Shown here in pieces: positions 24,561-35,477 of a stretch of 64,000 nucleotides of DNA. The number at the start of each line of letters is the position of its first letter. Positions within the stretch are counted from its first letter, which is position 1. The stretch comes from Nageia nagi (taxonomy: Eukaryota > Pinophyta): the NCBI GenBank assembly GCA_050084985.1, contig JBITNC010000001.1, forward strand, positions 51,956,001 through 52,020,000, in the 5' to 3' direction. The notes under the pieces were generated by a model. The model was given only the letters and a program-made list of their open reading frames with translations, made no database searches and had not been told where the DNA came from. Position numbers and translations under genes: made by a program.

Positions 24561-25037
24561 CCTCTGCTAAAGTCTAGTTGGTTGTTACACAAACAAAATT
24601 AAGGCTTGAGTGGAGAATCCTATATCAATTAAAAATTTAACTCTATTTATTTAAAATATCTTAAATATCTTATATGTATATCTAAACATGCACAAAGGCG
24701 ATGTTTAGTAGATCTATATTTAAGTTAATTCATTAATTTAATTTTAATATTTCAAATAATATCCTTTTGAAAAAAAATTTAAAATATTTTAAAAGTCAAT
24801 CATAATTTCTTTAAAGATTATCCTCATGAAAATTAATCATCCTATTCACTACCTACTTTCTTTTGAACACATTATTTTGTTGGATTTTCTTCAATTGCAT
24901 AAATTAATTATCTAAATTACAGTTAAATTAATTAACTAAAAAATAAACATACTGCTTGATAGATAATATTTTAAATATTACCACATTCTCCTCCATAAAA
25001 ATATTATTCTAGAAAAAAATAAATAAATTAATTAGCT
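24561..25037. other. AT-rich spacer between LINE remnant and PPR pseudogene
   Basis: Homology to block A ends near 24655. The rest is AT-rich (runs such as 'ttaattaactaaaaaataaa'), with no coding recognised. Confidence 0.4.
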
Positions 25038-25828
25038 GATTATGTCGCTTTGCTTGCTTTGCTATATGCCTTCATGCAGCATGGTGAATGAAAGTTGTAA
25101 ATACTTCAGCACCATGATCCAAAGTTATGGCCTTACACCCAAGTTAGAGCATTATGCTTGTATGGTTGACTTGCTTGGTAAGGGGGGTCTTCTTGGTGAG
25201 GCACATAACATTATTGCATTGATGCCAATAGAAGCATATGCTTTTATATTTGGAGCTTTGCTTAGTGCCTACAAAATTCATTGCAATATTATGATTGAAA
25301 AAATTGTGGGAAAACATCTTTTGAATAGGAAATCTTGTTTTGCTATCAAACATTTATGTTGAATATGGAAGATTGGAACAAGTTGCAATGGTAAGAAAAA
25401 GAAAATGGATTAAGAAGAGTGTCAAGATGCAGCTGGATTGAGATAAAGAACAGAGTGCACACATTCCTTGTTGGGGATACATCGTATCCATAATCAGATC
25501 AAATTTATGAGAAGTTGAAGAGCTTGCTTAAGAAAATAGAGAAGGTAGGGTACATTCTTGATACCAGCTTTGTGTTGCATGATGTAGAGAAGAAAAAGAA
25601 GAAAAGTATCCTTTTGGTCACAGTGAGAAGCTGGCTCTTCCATTTGGACTTATCAGCACCAACATAGGGACAACAATACAATTTATAAATAATCTCTATT
25701 TTTGTGGTGATTGTCACAATGCAACCAAATTTATTTCCAAGACTATTGAGCGTGAAATTATCATAAAACACGTCAACCATTTTCATCATATCAAGAATGG
25801 ATTGTGTTTTTGTAGGGACTATTGGTAA
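25038..25828 (+). pseudogene. DYW-type PPR protein, 3' fragment (pseudogene)
   Basis: The fragment carries the C-terminal end of a plant organellar RNA-editing PPR protein of the E/DYW subclass. In order: a degenerate helix DYVALLALLYAFMQHG, a frame change, YGLTPKLEHYACMVDLLGK (about 25120-25180) with ALMPIEAYAFIFGALLSAY (last PPR and E motif), then after another frame change SDQIYEKL, LLKKIEKVGYILDTSFVLHD (E+ / start of DYW), and after a further shift the deaminase-like domain. That domain keeps HSEKLALPFGLIST (about 25620-25660), CGDCHNATKFISKTIERE (about 25704-25755) and the terminal C-R-D-Y-W stop (25814-25828). The zinc-ligand motifs HxE and CxxCH and the DYW end are intact, but at least three frameshifts and the absence of all upstream PPR repeats make it a pseudogene. 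No intron or promoter is visible. Confidence 0.88.
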
Positions 25829-26739
25829 ATTGATCTATAATTAAGTGCCTAAGCCAAGGATTCATTTCATCGCGTATAGAATTTAATATTTTGCAGAATA
25901 AAATAGGCACTCACTTAATGTGCATTAGACTAAATGCTAGCTTAATATTGAATCCGGAACTTTATAACAATTCACAATGATTCAAAAGACAAGGATATCA
26001 ATAACTTATCACACAATGAATACTTTGAATTTATAATGGAAAAATTTTAATGGGAAAAAACCAGTGAGAATGGACATTGGATATTATTAAGAACAAGCAA
26101 AGCATAGAAGTGCCGACTTGGAAAAATGATTCACAAGGCGAAGATGGGTGGAATTTCATACCAATTCACTGTACATCAACAAATTTGAAAAGGCCCCAAA
26201 AAACAAAACACACTACATGAATTAGATCTAATCAACAGTCACACGACCATAGTCCATCCTTCGGTTTGCTCTTTTCTCCTTACTTTGTTTATTCCCCAAA
26301 ACTCTATATGTTTTGTTCTTCCCAAAAGTTTAAAATTGTCCAATCCCCAATCTTCAGTGATCTATAAGATGAGAATGACATTTTAACTTCTGCCCAAAAT
26401 TATATAGTTTAGCTATTGTGAATTGAAGATTCTATAGTTTAACCATTCTAAATAATTCACATGCCTGATAGTTTAACCATTTTCAATCATTTTGCATGCC
26501 TTGTATAACCATTTCTTTTTACCCCACATATCTTGCAGCAAGAGTTCAACTTCAAACGGATATTTATAAAAGTTGATGTGAAATTCCTTATCCTATTACT
26601 CGGAAAGCTGAAATGCCACAGTTTCAAAAATCTAGAAAACTCCCACAAAATTAAAATATGAAACATTCTCATAAAGCTGGAATGTGGAAAATTCCCTGAA
26701 AGATGGAATACTAAAAATTCTCAAAAAAGGTCAGAAAAA
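25829..26739. other. PPR 3' flank and short interspersed repeats
   Basis: No coding recognised. Between about 26400 and 26490 the phrase 'atagttta(a/g)c(c/t)att' occurs three times at spacings of about 35-45 bp. From 26575 on, short phrases of the type GGAAT...ATTCC begin to recur (see separate entry). Confidence 0.4.
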
Positions 26740-26790
26740 GTTGGAATGCAAAATATTCCCGAAAATTTAGAATTAGGAAAATTCTCATCA
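26676..26790. promoter_or_regulatory. Cluster of GGAAT...ATTCC and GAA-nn-TTC motifs
   Basis: Inverted pentamers GGAAT/ATTCC pair at 26679-26695 and 26743-26759, and a related GGAAT...ATTC at 26705-26720. Two perfect nGAAnnTTCn cores, the building block of heat-shock elements, lie at 26686-26695 (GGAAAATTCC) and 26776-26785 (GGAAAATTCT). The third module spacing expected for a strong heat-shock element is off by one. This may simply be a short degenerate repeat. Confidence 0.25.
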
Positions 26791-27650
26791 TACAACTGGT
26801 TGTCATCGATCTTGAGTGCCACAGAACAGGCCGGTATGTTTTCAACATCCTAAGGCTTCCGTTTGGCAAAATCCTGCAAGAAATCACGAATATTGTCCTA
26901 AAATAGGACATTAAAATCTAAACGTCATCCTGGGTCTTCAAACGTGTGAAATGCATACAAAGCGAAAATCTTCCAAATAAACATTTTGGTCGACCTATTG
27001 ATCGTATGATCGAATCTAGCTACCACCGCCAAACATCAGTACAACATTCAAAGCTTCATACAAAAACGAGGCATTTGCAATGGCGGAAGGTGGAAGGTTT
27101 AGGATGAGCAATGTCTTCAAATAAAGAGTGTAAGCAAGGGAAAAGCATGAATTTGTAGAAAATTTGACATTCAAAGCTAAAATGTTCTCAACATAAGATT
27201 CATACACCATCCGATGGTCTGTTTGTCTTCAAGTTTATACGGACGTGATTGACCCCTTTGTGTAGGTTGCCGATATGCTAACTACCTTGTAACGACTTTC
27301 TGGCCACTCGGGTGTGAAGTGAATGTTTTCATGGAAAGACAGGATGTAAACCCCCAACATTATTATCAGTTGGATGGTCTTTATTCTACAAAAGAAAAGA
27401 CGTGACCGCAATACCTCTTACATGCTCACACAGTAAATCAATAACTCAACTTCATTTCATCTACCAGAATGATTTGCAGCCATAAACAACCATCGATTGA
27501 TATTTTTGCCCCTCTTGCCCAAGGAGACCCCTACAGCGTAATAAAAGTGAAGGCTATCGAACTACCAACTGTCTCGATTCGTACGCGTAAGCTGTAAAGG
27601 CATGCCACGATAGTACAAATAGGGGCGATGAGGCCGCTGCATTAAGAAAT
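26740..27650. other. CpG-richer island of unknown origin
   Basis: More than twenty CG dinucleotides occur here (for example around 26995-27010, 27230-27250 and 27560-27600), against near absence in the flanking kilobases. On the minus strand a stretch reading RDFLQDFAKRKP (after a 'cttgcag' acceptor-like site near 26880), a stop, then DVENIPACSVALKIDDNQLY (about 26850-26790) looks protein-like but has no family I recognise. A 64-codon minus-strand frame at 27210-27016 is equally anonymous. It could be the 5' or exonic part of a low-copy gene that has not been silenced for as long as its neighbours. Confidence 0.35.
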
Positions 27651-27694
27651 GGGTATTGTGCATATAATTTAAAATTGCATCTTTTTCATCTAAA

Positions 27695-27965
27695 TCAATC
27701 AAAGAAACATATAATCGTAATATAACTCATCTATAGAGTTAATTCCCATATTAACATAATAATAAATTAGTATTATCAAATACTAATATAAGCAAGTATT
27801 TATTAGATATTAATAATGAAAAAATCTATTATCATGCACTTTTATATAATTAAGCCATGTATTCACTAATTATTTATTTTTCTATTTTTATTTTATGCAA
27901 CATGACTATTCAAAATCATTAGTTAAAGATAACTTCAAATCAAAAATTACATAATCAAAATTGTT
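27695..27965. repeat. Second copy of the dispersed repeat at 16885-17155
   Basis: Same order of landmarks: 'aatcgtaatataactcatc', 'taattcccatattaacataataataaa' type, 'attagatattaataatgaaaaaa' type, 'gactattcaaaatcatt'. Non-coding. Confidence 0.7.
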
Positions 27966-28009
27966 TAAAGAAATTATTAGCAAAATAAGATAACATTTAT
28001 TATCCATGA

Positions 28010-28571
28010 TGTTATCTTTTCTTATCTATATCAATGTTTATCTTATGGTTACCAGGACTAATAACATTATTTTGTAGCTACATTCACCCTTATAGGCAAC
28101 ATTAACCTTCATGCACTTCAAACTCTATAAATAATATCTCTAAGTAGCGTTCTCCATGTCTTCTATTATGGATTCATATTTTAGATATCTTTTCTAAGAG
28201 GAGGTTGAAATATTCATATCATTTTTGCACATATAACTCCCTCTTCCCAAAAAAAGTGCTTTATTGGCATTTTAAACCCTCAACCCTATCCTCTAGATCA
28301 TAAAAGTTAACCATAAAAAAATTATTCAGAAGAAGGGAAATGCAATGCTTACAATCCCTAAAGTTTTTTGCAAGCTTCATCAAATTCTCTAAACATGGAT
28401 GCGTCCCCCTTAATTTATAGATGATTGCATGAAATTTTAGTTGTATAGGGTGTATTCCATCTTTTTCATCTAAATTATTGATAAAAAATGAAAGACATTC
28501 TATTAGGAGAATTCATGGGATTTCAAATAGATCCAATATTATTCTATTCATTGTGTTCATAGTATCAGAGC
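28010..28571 (+). mobile_element. Orphan LTR with primer-binding site
   Basis: The sequence 'ttctattcattgtgttca' (ending 28559) followed at once by TAGTATCAGAGC (28560-28571) has the form of an LTR 3' end plus PBS (canonical TGGTATCAGAGC, one substitution). A TATA-like 'ctctataaataat' near 28120 is placed as in a plant LTR promoter. The proposed start TGTTATC (28010) is a guess; it also forms a small inverted repeat with GATAACA at 27989-27995. No gag or pol follows, and no second LTR is visible before 30600. Confidence 0.45.
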
Positions 28572-29789
28572 ATCAAATGTCATCTGGGATTGTACGTCAA
28601 TCACCATTATCCTTTGTTTACATCATTGAAGAGCAAACCTCATGAATGTAGGCTAAAAGCAAGAAGTTGAGTTCACTTAAAGAGGAAGTGGTGGAAATTA
28701 GCAAAGTTAAAATTCAATGTCAAAAAAATTAGGATCCCAATTTTAGTAAATTAAAATCAAGATCCTGATTTAGGTTTAGGATCGTAGTAAATATTAGGAT
28801 CCAAATATTTAAAACTAAAATACATACATTTATTGGGATCTCGATATTTAAATCTTTGATTTCACCTCAAATTTAGGCTCAAAAAAGGCTTGGTGAGCTA
28901 GCACTTAGCCTTGGACATGCAAGTATATGTTCATAGCAATTTTAATAGAAAATCTCAATTTCAAGCATATGTTTGATGGAGTTTTTGATATAACTATTTT
29001 ATGAAATAAAAACCCATTATAGATTAAAGAATGTAGATTTCAAATATGTAATTTTTTTCACAATTGGATAAGAATTTATATATTTCAATTATTTTTTAGT
29101 AAAAGTGGTCCATATACATGAAATATGAGGATATATTTTTTTAATAATTTTTTTAGAGAAGTTATGAAAAACTAATTATACAGGGACAAGCTTCATATGA
29201 TTGAGAAAATATTATGTTTAGATCAAGTTATGGTGGACAAACATGAGCACTTTTAAAAACAAAAAACATGCCTGGTAGAAAATTAATAAAAAATAATATT
29301 GATGAAAAATTTATGAAAAAATATCAAATTCAAGCTCCAATATGTTAGGTATCTTTTCCTAAAAATATTTGAAAAAATACATTAATTTTAGTCAAATTAT
29401 GTTTGACGGACACATGCATGGTATGGTCCAAAAATGGTTTTTTTTTAAATATGGTTTTTTTTCATCCTATTTAATTTTAAATTCTATGATCTAGGTATTG
29501 GAACATATTATATATTTGAAAACTAGACCATGAGCACTACATTTTCACCGTATTGACCCTTTTCCTAATTCCATGTCTAAGTGCTTCAAATTTTGAGATT
29601 AATCATACCCAAATTTGAAAATCAAGGAAAATACTTTTACTTTTCAGCCTTGGAGTGGACCTAATTTCTTGCACCCACCTTGTTAGAGATTGGGCTACAA
29701 ACCTTTCCATAATTGTTGCAATTGACAATGAATTTGTATCGATTAACTCATATATATCCTTTCTATCATGCTCATCTTATGACATTTTC
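28572..29789. other. Non-coding, with aggatc/ggatcc micro-repeat
   Basis: Between 28727 and 28860 the words 'ttaggatcccaa', 'aagatcctgatt', 'ttaggatcgtag', 'ttaggatccaaat' and 'tgggatctcgat' follow one another at spacings of about 25-45 bp, a degenerate short repeat. The rest is AT-rich with no domain. If the orphan LTR is real, this is its decayed interior. Confidence 0.4.
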
Positions 29790-30045
29790 CATACCTTATA
29801 TAGTTAATGTTGTAATTATAAAATCTACAACTATAAAATATCTCCTCTTAAGTATTTTTAGTTGTAATTCTTTTAATAGAATAAAATCTACAATAATAAA
29901 ATACTTTTATAAAGATCTTTTACCTCTTAAATATTTTATGTCACAATTGAAATAAAGAAATAATAGTATTATCTACAATAACAAAACATTTTCATAAGCA
30001 TCTTTACTTCTTCAATATTTTATGTTGTAATTCATTATATTGTAG
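29790..30045. repeat. Three-copy degenerate tandem repeat, about 75-100 bp
   Basis: The series 'aatctacaa...ataaaata...ctcttaa(g/a)tatttt...ttgtaatt' recurs three times (from about 29820, 29886 and 29970). AT-rich and non-coding. Confidence 0.55.
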
Positions 30046-31019
30046 AAAATGAAAATTTAATTGGATGCACAACATAACCCTACTATTTTTTTCAAATGAG
30101 TGCACTATGTTCTTGCAATGAAATATTTAAATCTTTATGGTCTATTCCTCCATTTAAACTTTATCTCCACAAATGCATTCCAAGAGAGTCATTATGAAAG
30201 CACTAACCTTTAAATGCATTTATTCCTCTTTCTAAGACATATGAGGATGAGATAATATATTTTGGAAATTTCATGAGTATGCAAGTGTTTTTATGCTATT
30301 AGCATAACTTGTAACAGAATCAAATGAATTTTGAGGAGAAAGTAAAACTTAGGAATGATTAACTGCATTATTGTTATGCTTTCAAATAAAGAATACCTAT
30401 CACTACTATGTTTTCATCTATGTACATACATGATAAATCAAATATATCTTCAACTAATTTCCTTGAACATCTTCCTATTATTTATTCTTAATACAACATA
30501 CTATCATATATTGAAACTAACATCTTCCAAAAGAATTAATTATGCCCATGGCATCGTACAATGCTCTTAGATGATGCAAGAGAAACTAAAGAAGTTGTAC
30601 GTAGGAGCAATTTATGATAAGTCTCTAAAGTATAAGGTGGTTATTCAAAACCACCACCTTAAGATTTAAAGGGCCTATTTATAAACAACATTTTTTACTT
30701 TAAGGAGGAAGTTATAAACTACCTCTTAAAAATTACTTGGAAAGAAGTTATATCCTCAAAGAATTTTTCCATCATATTTTATCCAACAAATATGATGATC
30801 TAGAATATTTCAAGACTATGCCATCCTTAGCTACCCAAGGCACACAAGCTAAATCATAGTGTTAGCCATGGGCTCCTAAAGGATGACATAATAGAACAAA
30901 CCAGTATCCAATTAAGCTATTACCTTACTCATGCTATTCCAATACTAAAATCACTCGAAGGAATGCTTAACCATAGCTTTATGCTAGCCTAGACCATATA
31001 TATAAAATTATGCAAGTAC
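30046..31019. other. AT-rich spacer crossing the deletion breakpoint (30696/30697)
   Basis: No coding or RNA gene recognised. Bases up to 30696 are shared with the second duplication copy; from 30697 on they are absent there. Confidence 0.4.
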
Positions 31020-31400
31020 ATTGTAAGATGTGAGATGGTCTAAATATTCTAAAATATGATATAAAATGATCTAAGTATACCATATGATTTGAAATTATCT
31101 TAATGCACCAACATATAAAATGAAATTTGATCCAAATGAACTAACATATAATTTAAAAAATTATCTATGTACACCATATAGTCTAAAATTATGCAACTAT
31201 ATCATATGATATGAAATGATCAAACTGTACCATATAATATGAAATGGTGTAATGACACCATATGGTTTGAAACAATGCAAGTGTACCATAAAATTTTAAA
31301 TGATCTAAAAATACCATATAATATGAAAATGATTTAATTACACCATGTGGTTTGAAAATTACCCAAGTGCACTATAATATCAAATATTCTATTTACATTC
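31020..31400. repeat. Minisatellite, 28-30 bp unit, about 11 copies
   Basis: The core 'accatat(a/g)...tgaaat(g/t)at' recurs at 31079, 31107, 31139, 31173, 31199, 31229, 31257, 31285, 31313, 31342 and 31371; most spacings are 28-30 bp. Copies differ by substitutions and small indels. Non-coding, and lost from the second duplication copy. Confidence 0.8.
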
Positions 31401-34202
31401 TAATATATGAAAAGATTACATATATGCAAAATATTGAGGAATACAACAAGATTACAAGCATATAAAATGTAAACTAATATTTATTGCACTAAAAACTTTA
31501 TTCTCTTCACCTCCTCTGTCCTCTCATTTACCCCTCACCTCTACAAACTCAAAGAATATCAAATATAAAATAGCTTTATAAGAGCCTAAGGAATTGTTAT
31601 GCATGGATTGTTAACCTTACTAATTGTGCAGGCTATCTTAGGGAATTTTTTAACTTCATTGCAAAATTTCCCAAAAAACTACAATATTATATAGTATATT
31701 CAATTGCATCATTTTAATAAATATGGTTGCCTAATTATACAAACATGAAGAAGTTATTTATACACTTTTTAATAAGTTTATTTCAACAAATAGATCACCT
31801 TTTAGGCACTATTTTTGAACATGAAAATTATGTAATGTAAATAGAACATGGATACAAAACAAGGATAATTATATTTAAATATATGCTATATAAATATGCT
31901 TGAATGATCAAGACTATATGTATAATAAAGAATTATATAATTTTACTAAAGTGATTCAAATATGATATATAATACTAATTATATTCGTATCAAGTCAAAT
32001 ATGCTTTACATTATTACTACAAGATATCATGATTTATCTATAAAACATATTTGGATATCTAGATGAGATAATGAAGGATCCCACTACATATTCCATTATT
32101 TTCATCTCATCATTATGTCTATAAAACATGGTATTCAATTGGAAACCAAATATGTTTTCTTTGCTTTGTTAAGTAGTAAAAGCATATATTTACCAACTTA
32201 GCACTTTTGAACTACTTTTTGATACTTCAATTATGTTATTTTGGATAAATGCTTTGCTTCTCAAAAATAATTTTCATATCAAATAATATTATATTGAAAT
32301 CATTTTATATCATAGCATATGATTCAAAAATGATCTATAATTTCCATTGTATTCAAATGATTCAAATATTATCTATAATACTTCTACAAGAACATTCAAT
32401 TTATGTGCACCATGTAGACACATCCACACACCCAAGTAGCACTTTTTAAAAAATCTCATGTATAGAACGTATGTAGGAACTTGGAAAGTTATTTGTCATT
32501 ATTTTTCATCATCAATAATCTCTGAAATAATATTCTCCATGTTTGAAATATAGCTTCCCACTTCAGCATAAATATTACAAAGTAGAACAAAAGATGTAGC
32601 ATATTCAAGCTTGAAAACAAAAAAGGATTATCATAAAAAACTACTCTATACATACATTTTTTACAAGCACCAAGAAGATACATCTATAAAAAGGTTCAAA
32701 GCTCCATCAAGATATCTTGTATTGAAGGCATGCAAAATAATATCAAGCAACCACTTGGTAAGTTTTTAAATTTTTTTGAGACAAAGAGAGGATTTTATAT
32801 AAGTATATACTAATATTCAATAATATTTAATCATATGTGTAAAGGAAAAATTTGCAATCTTTCCCAACATTCTTCTAGTATGTGCCACTAGGAGGTCTAT
32901 ACAAGAAGATATGGACATCCATAAAAGAGTAGTTGAAAATAATTTTGCATCAAATGTTGCAATTTTGAATGGTTTACCTAGACATGTATACAAAATGTCA
33001 AAGAACACATAAGGCTTAATAATTATTTAATAATACAAACATATTTTTATGGACTATAATTTTTGGTGGTGATGTAACTCATGGCTACAATAAGGATGCC
33101 TTTAAATGATTTAGTTGTAATTTAAAGTTTTAAATATGCTCAAATAATTAAAATATGTCCTACAATAATCTTATAGCATGTTATAATTTATTTAGACAAA
33201 ATGTTTTAATATATGTCAGGCAATGAAATAGCTCACAATATTATCTACTATTTTTAGTTCATCAACCTATTTATACAATAGAGAAACCCCTTTCCAGATG
33301 AAACATACATTAATTTTACAATATATTAGTCTTAATGTTTCATGATTTACCATATCTCTAGGGTCATCACTGAATATTATTGCTTTGTCCACTATGATAA
33401 GAATTTTTTAAAATGTAAAACTCAAGTAAATTTACTTTGTAGTATTTAATATAAATCAATTCCATTTCTTAAATTTAAAATAATAGTCATACTATATTTT
33501 ATGACTTTAGCTTATAAGGGTTTGAGCTATTACTTATTCTTTGAACTGGAGAGTTGCCTTTCATATGTATAGTTGTATAATTGTAGTTTTTATAAATAAT
33601 GGATAAGTATTTAAATAAACAATTCTATCTATGATATTATCATGCTTATTATATAAATATTTCATATGTCAATTCTTATTATCATGTCATAGTTTGATAA
33701 TGGTCATCATCATCCATTTCCTCATTATATCCATAATGATATATTTTTGCTACACCAAACTATTATCATGTTAGATGAAACATTTACAAAAGTGTTAAAA
33801 ATTGCTCGTATGAAATATTTTAGCTACTAAGTTACCTTAACCATTACCCAGGAATCATTTATTAAAGTTCTATGGAGTTGCTTTCCATTGTGAGTTGATG
33901 GTTCACATAAGTTCCATAGGTACCATCCATAAAATAAATTTAAAAATCATGGCATTTTGTCCAATGAGTTGAACATGCATATTGGCCTTCAATTCAATCT
34001 TATTTTTGTAGCTCACCTTCATTTTGAATCTTGTCAAATCTCTTAGTCTTCAATTTTCAAAGTTTGAATTTTGTTAGTACCTAACATCGATACTTATACA
34101 TAGGGCTCTATCCAAACATCATTATGGCATATAGAATGATAAATACAAGTAACCATAATCATAAGTAAATTTGATATAGGGTCTACATATCTTCTCCATT
34201 GA
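31401..34202. other. AT-rich sequence, nothing recognised
   Basis: I see no domain, no LTR boundary and no RNA gene. The open frames near 32249-32449 and 32489-32683 have biased, AT-driven composition and no homology that I recognise. Confidence 0.4.
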
Positions 34203-34311
34203 CCAAAGCATCGTTATAATATTTAATAGTCAAAGCATAATAAACCATGTTGGGAAAAGCATTGTTAGAATCTTTAGTCAAAGTATAATAAACCATGTTG
34301 GCCAAAGCATC
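34203..34311. repeat. Two-and-a-bit-copy tandem repeat, period about 51 bp
   Basis: 'agtcaaagcataataaaccatgttgg' and 'agtcaaagtataataaaccatgttgg' type copies follow each other, each preceded by 'aaagcat(c/t)gtta'; a third start ('aaagcatcg') follows at 34303. Confidence 0.75.
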
Positions 34312-34839
34312 GCAAGCCTTATTTGGTAAAATAGGCTTCTCATTTGTTGCACACTTTCCATTTGAATCATGCTTATGTTATGACCTAAATCTTTCTCAAC
34401 TTCCAAAGTTAACCACTATTAAAAATACTATAAAATTTGAAGTACTTACCACTACACAACTTATCCATAATTGAAGTATTACTTTGTACCACATCCTCAA
34501 CTACCTATCATATATACCTTTTCCTTTTTTAAGGAGAATACTACCATAAATATTATCAAACTTATTTATTAAAGCACTTGGAAACTAATCCTAACATCAT
34601 AACCTTTTTATGTGTTCTACTTACATAAAGCATGAGCGTCTCTTATTGCATTTTTAAATTAACACTTAAATACAAAGATATTTTTATTTTAAATTAATAA
34701 TTTTATAATAATGAAAATAACATTACAAATTCCTCTTCATCAATATGAAAATTTTCGGACACCATAAAATGGTTTCGTTGATTTATTTTAGAATTAAATA
34801 ACACTTAAATAGGTTGATTACACGATTGTGCGACAGAGT
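34312..34839. other. AT-rich spacer, nothing recognised
   Basis: No coding frame or repeat structure that I can support. Confidence 0.4.
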
Positions 34840-35340
34840 ATCAGGCAGGCCATTACCGGAATTAGAGAACATCATTTATTACTCATGAAGATTGCCATGT
34901 GATCACCAACGTAATAGCAGACGATGTTCGCTAGAAGAAGAAAAACTGAATGTAGTCAAAGGAAAAGGAAAGATCATATATAGGTGGTTCTCCTCACTAT
35001 AATATTCATCAGCCTGCCAGTCGGCTAAACCTCAAAAACAACGACAAGACATATGAAACAATCCATGGCCAGAATACGACAGCTCATTAGCCTTGAAAAC
35101 TGTCATACCAAGAAATTCAGATCGAGGTAATCTTGTTAAAACCAAAGTCGTATTTAAAGTTAACCAGATGTCATATAGCAGGCGTGATATATGGAGTTAT
35201 GTGTTTTGAAACAGAAATAAAGCCAGCCTGTCTGCAGGACTCAAATGTCCAAATGATTCCACGTGCAGGCTTTGGGGATTTAACTGTAAATAAAATGCTC
35301 TTTCTAGTTTTGCATAGTTTTTAAAATGTTGAAGGCAGGA
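34840..35340 (+). other. Second CpG-richer, low-AT patch with a possible short first exon
   Basis: CG dinucleotides and balanced base composition contrast with both flanks. An ATG in good context (ATCCATGGCC, ATG at 35065) opens a 21-codon frame reading MARIRQLISLENCHTKKFRS and ends in a stop overlapping GAG/GTAATC near 35124, which resembles a splice donor. A TATA-like 'catatatagg' lies near 34975. I do not recognise the peptide. It may be the 5' part of a lost or relocated single-copy gene. Confidence 0.25.
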
Positions 35341-35409
35341 TAAATATTTGAGGTGGTATCTTTTTATATATATACTTGATGTGACGTTTCAATGCTTCAT
35401 TATCATTTA

Positions 35410-35477
35410 ATGTAAATAGTAATTACTTTTATTTTATAAATATATTCTTAATTACAAGTAATAATTACTATTTACAT
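35410..35477. repeat. Perfect 16 bp inverted repeat
   Basis: ATGTAAATAGTAATTA (35410-35425) and TAATTACTATTTACAT (35462-35477) are exact reverse complements around a 36 bp loop. The pairing extends a few bases further with a 3 bp bulge. It could be the end of a miniature inverted-repeat element or a chance AT-rich hairpin. Confidence 0.7.

Noticed and set aside
25144-25789. Minus-strand open frames over the PPR fragment
   Set aside because: They are antisense shadows of the plus-strand PPR/DYW reading, which has clear motifs.
26740-27650. Organelle DNA insertion as source of the CpG-rich island
   Set aside because: I recognise no plastid or mitochondrial gene in it. A search would be needed to exclude it fully, but nothing visible supports it.
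31020-31400. CRISPR-like array
   Set aside because: Repeats of 28-30 bp are adjacent without unique spacers, copies are degenerate, and the context is plant nuclear DNA; it is a minisatellite.
32249-33008. Several 60-66 codon frames
   Set aside because: AT-driven composition, no motif, no context; not distinguishable from chance.
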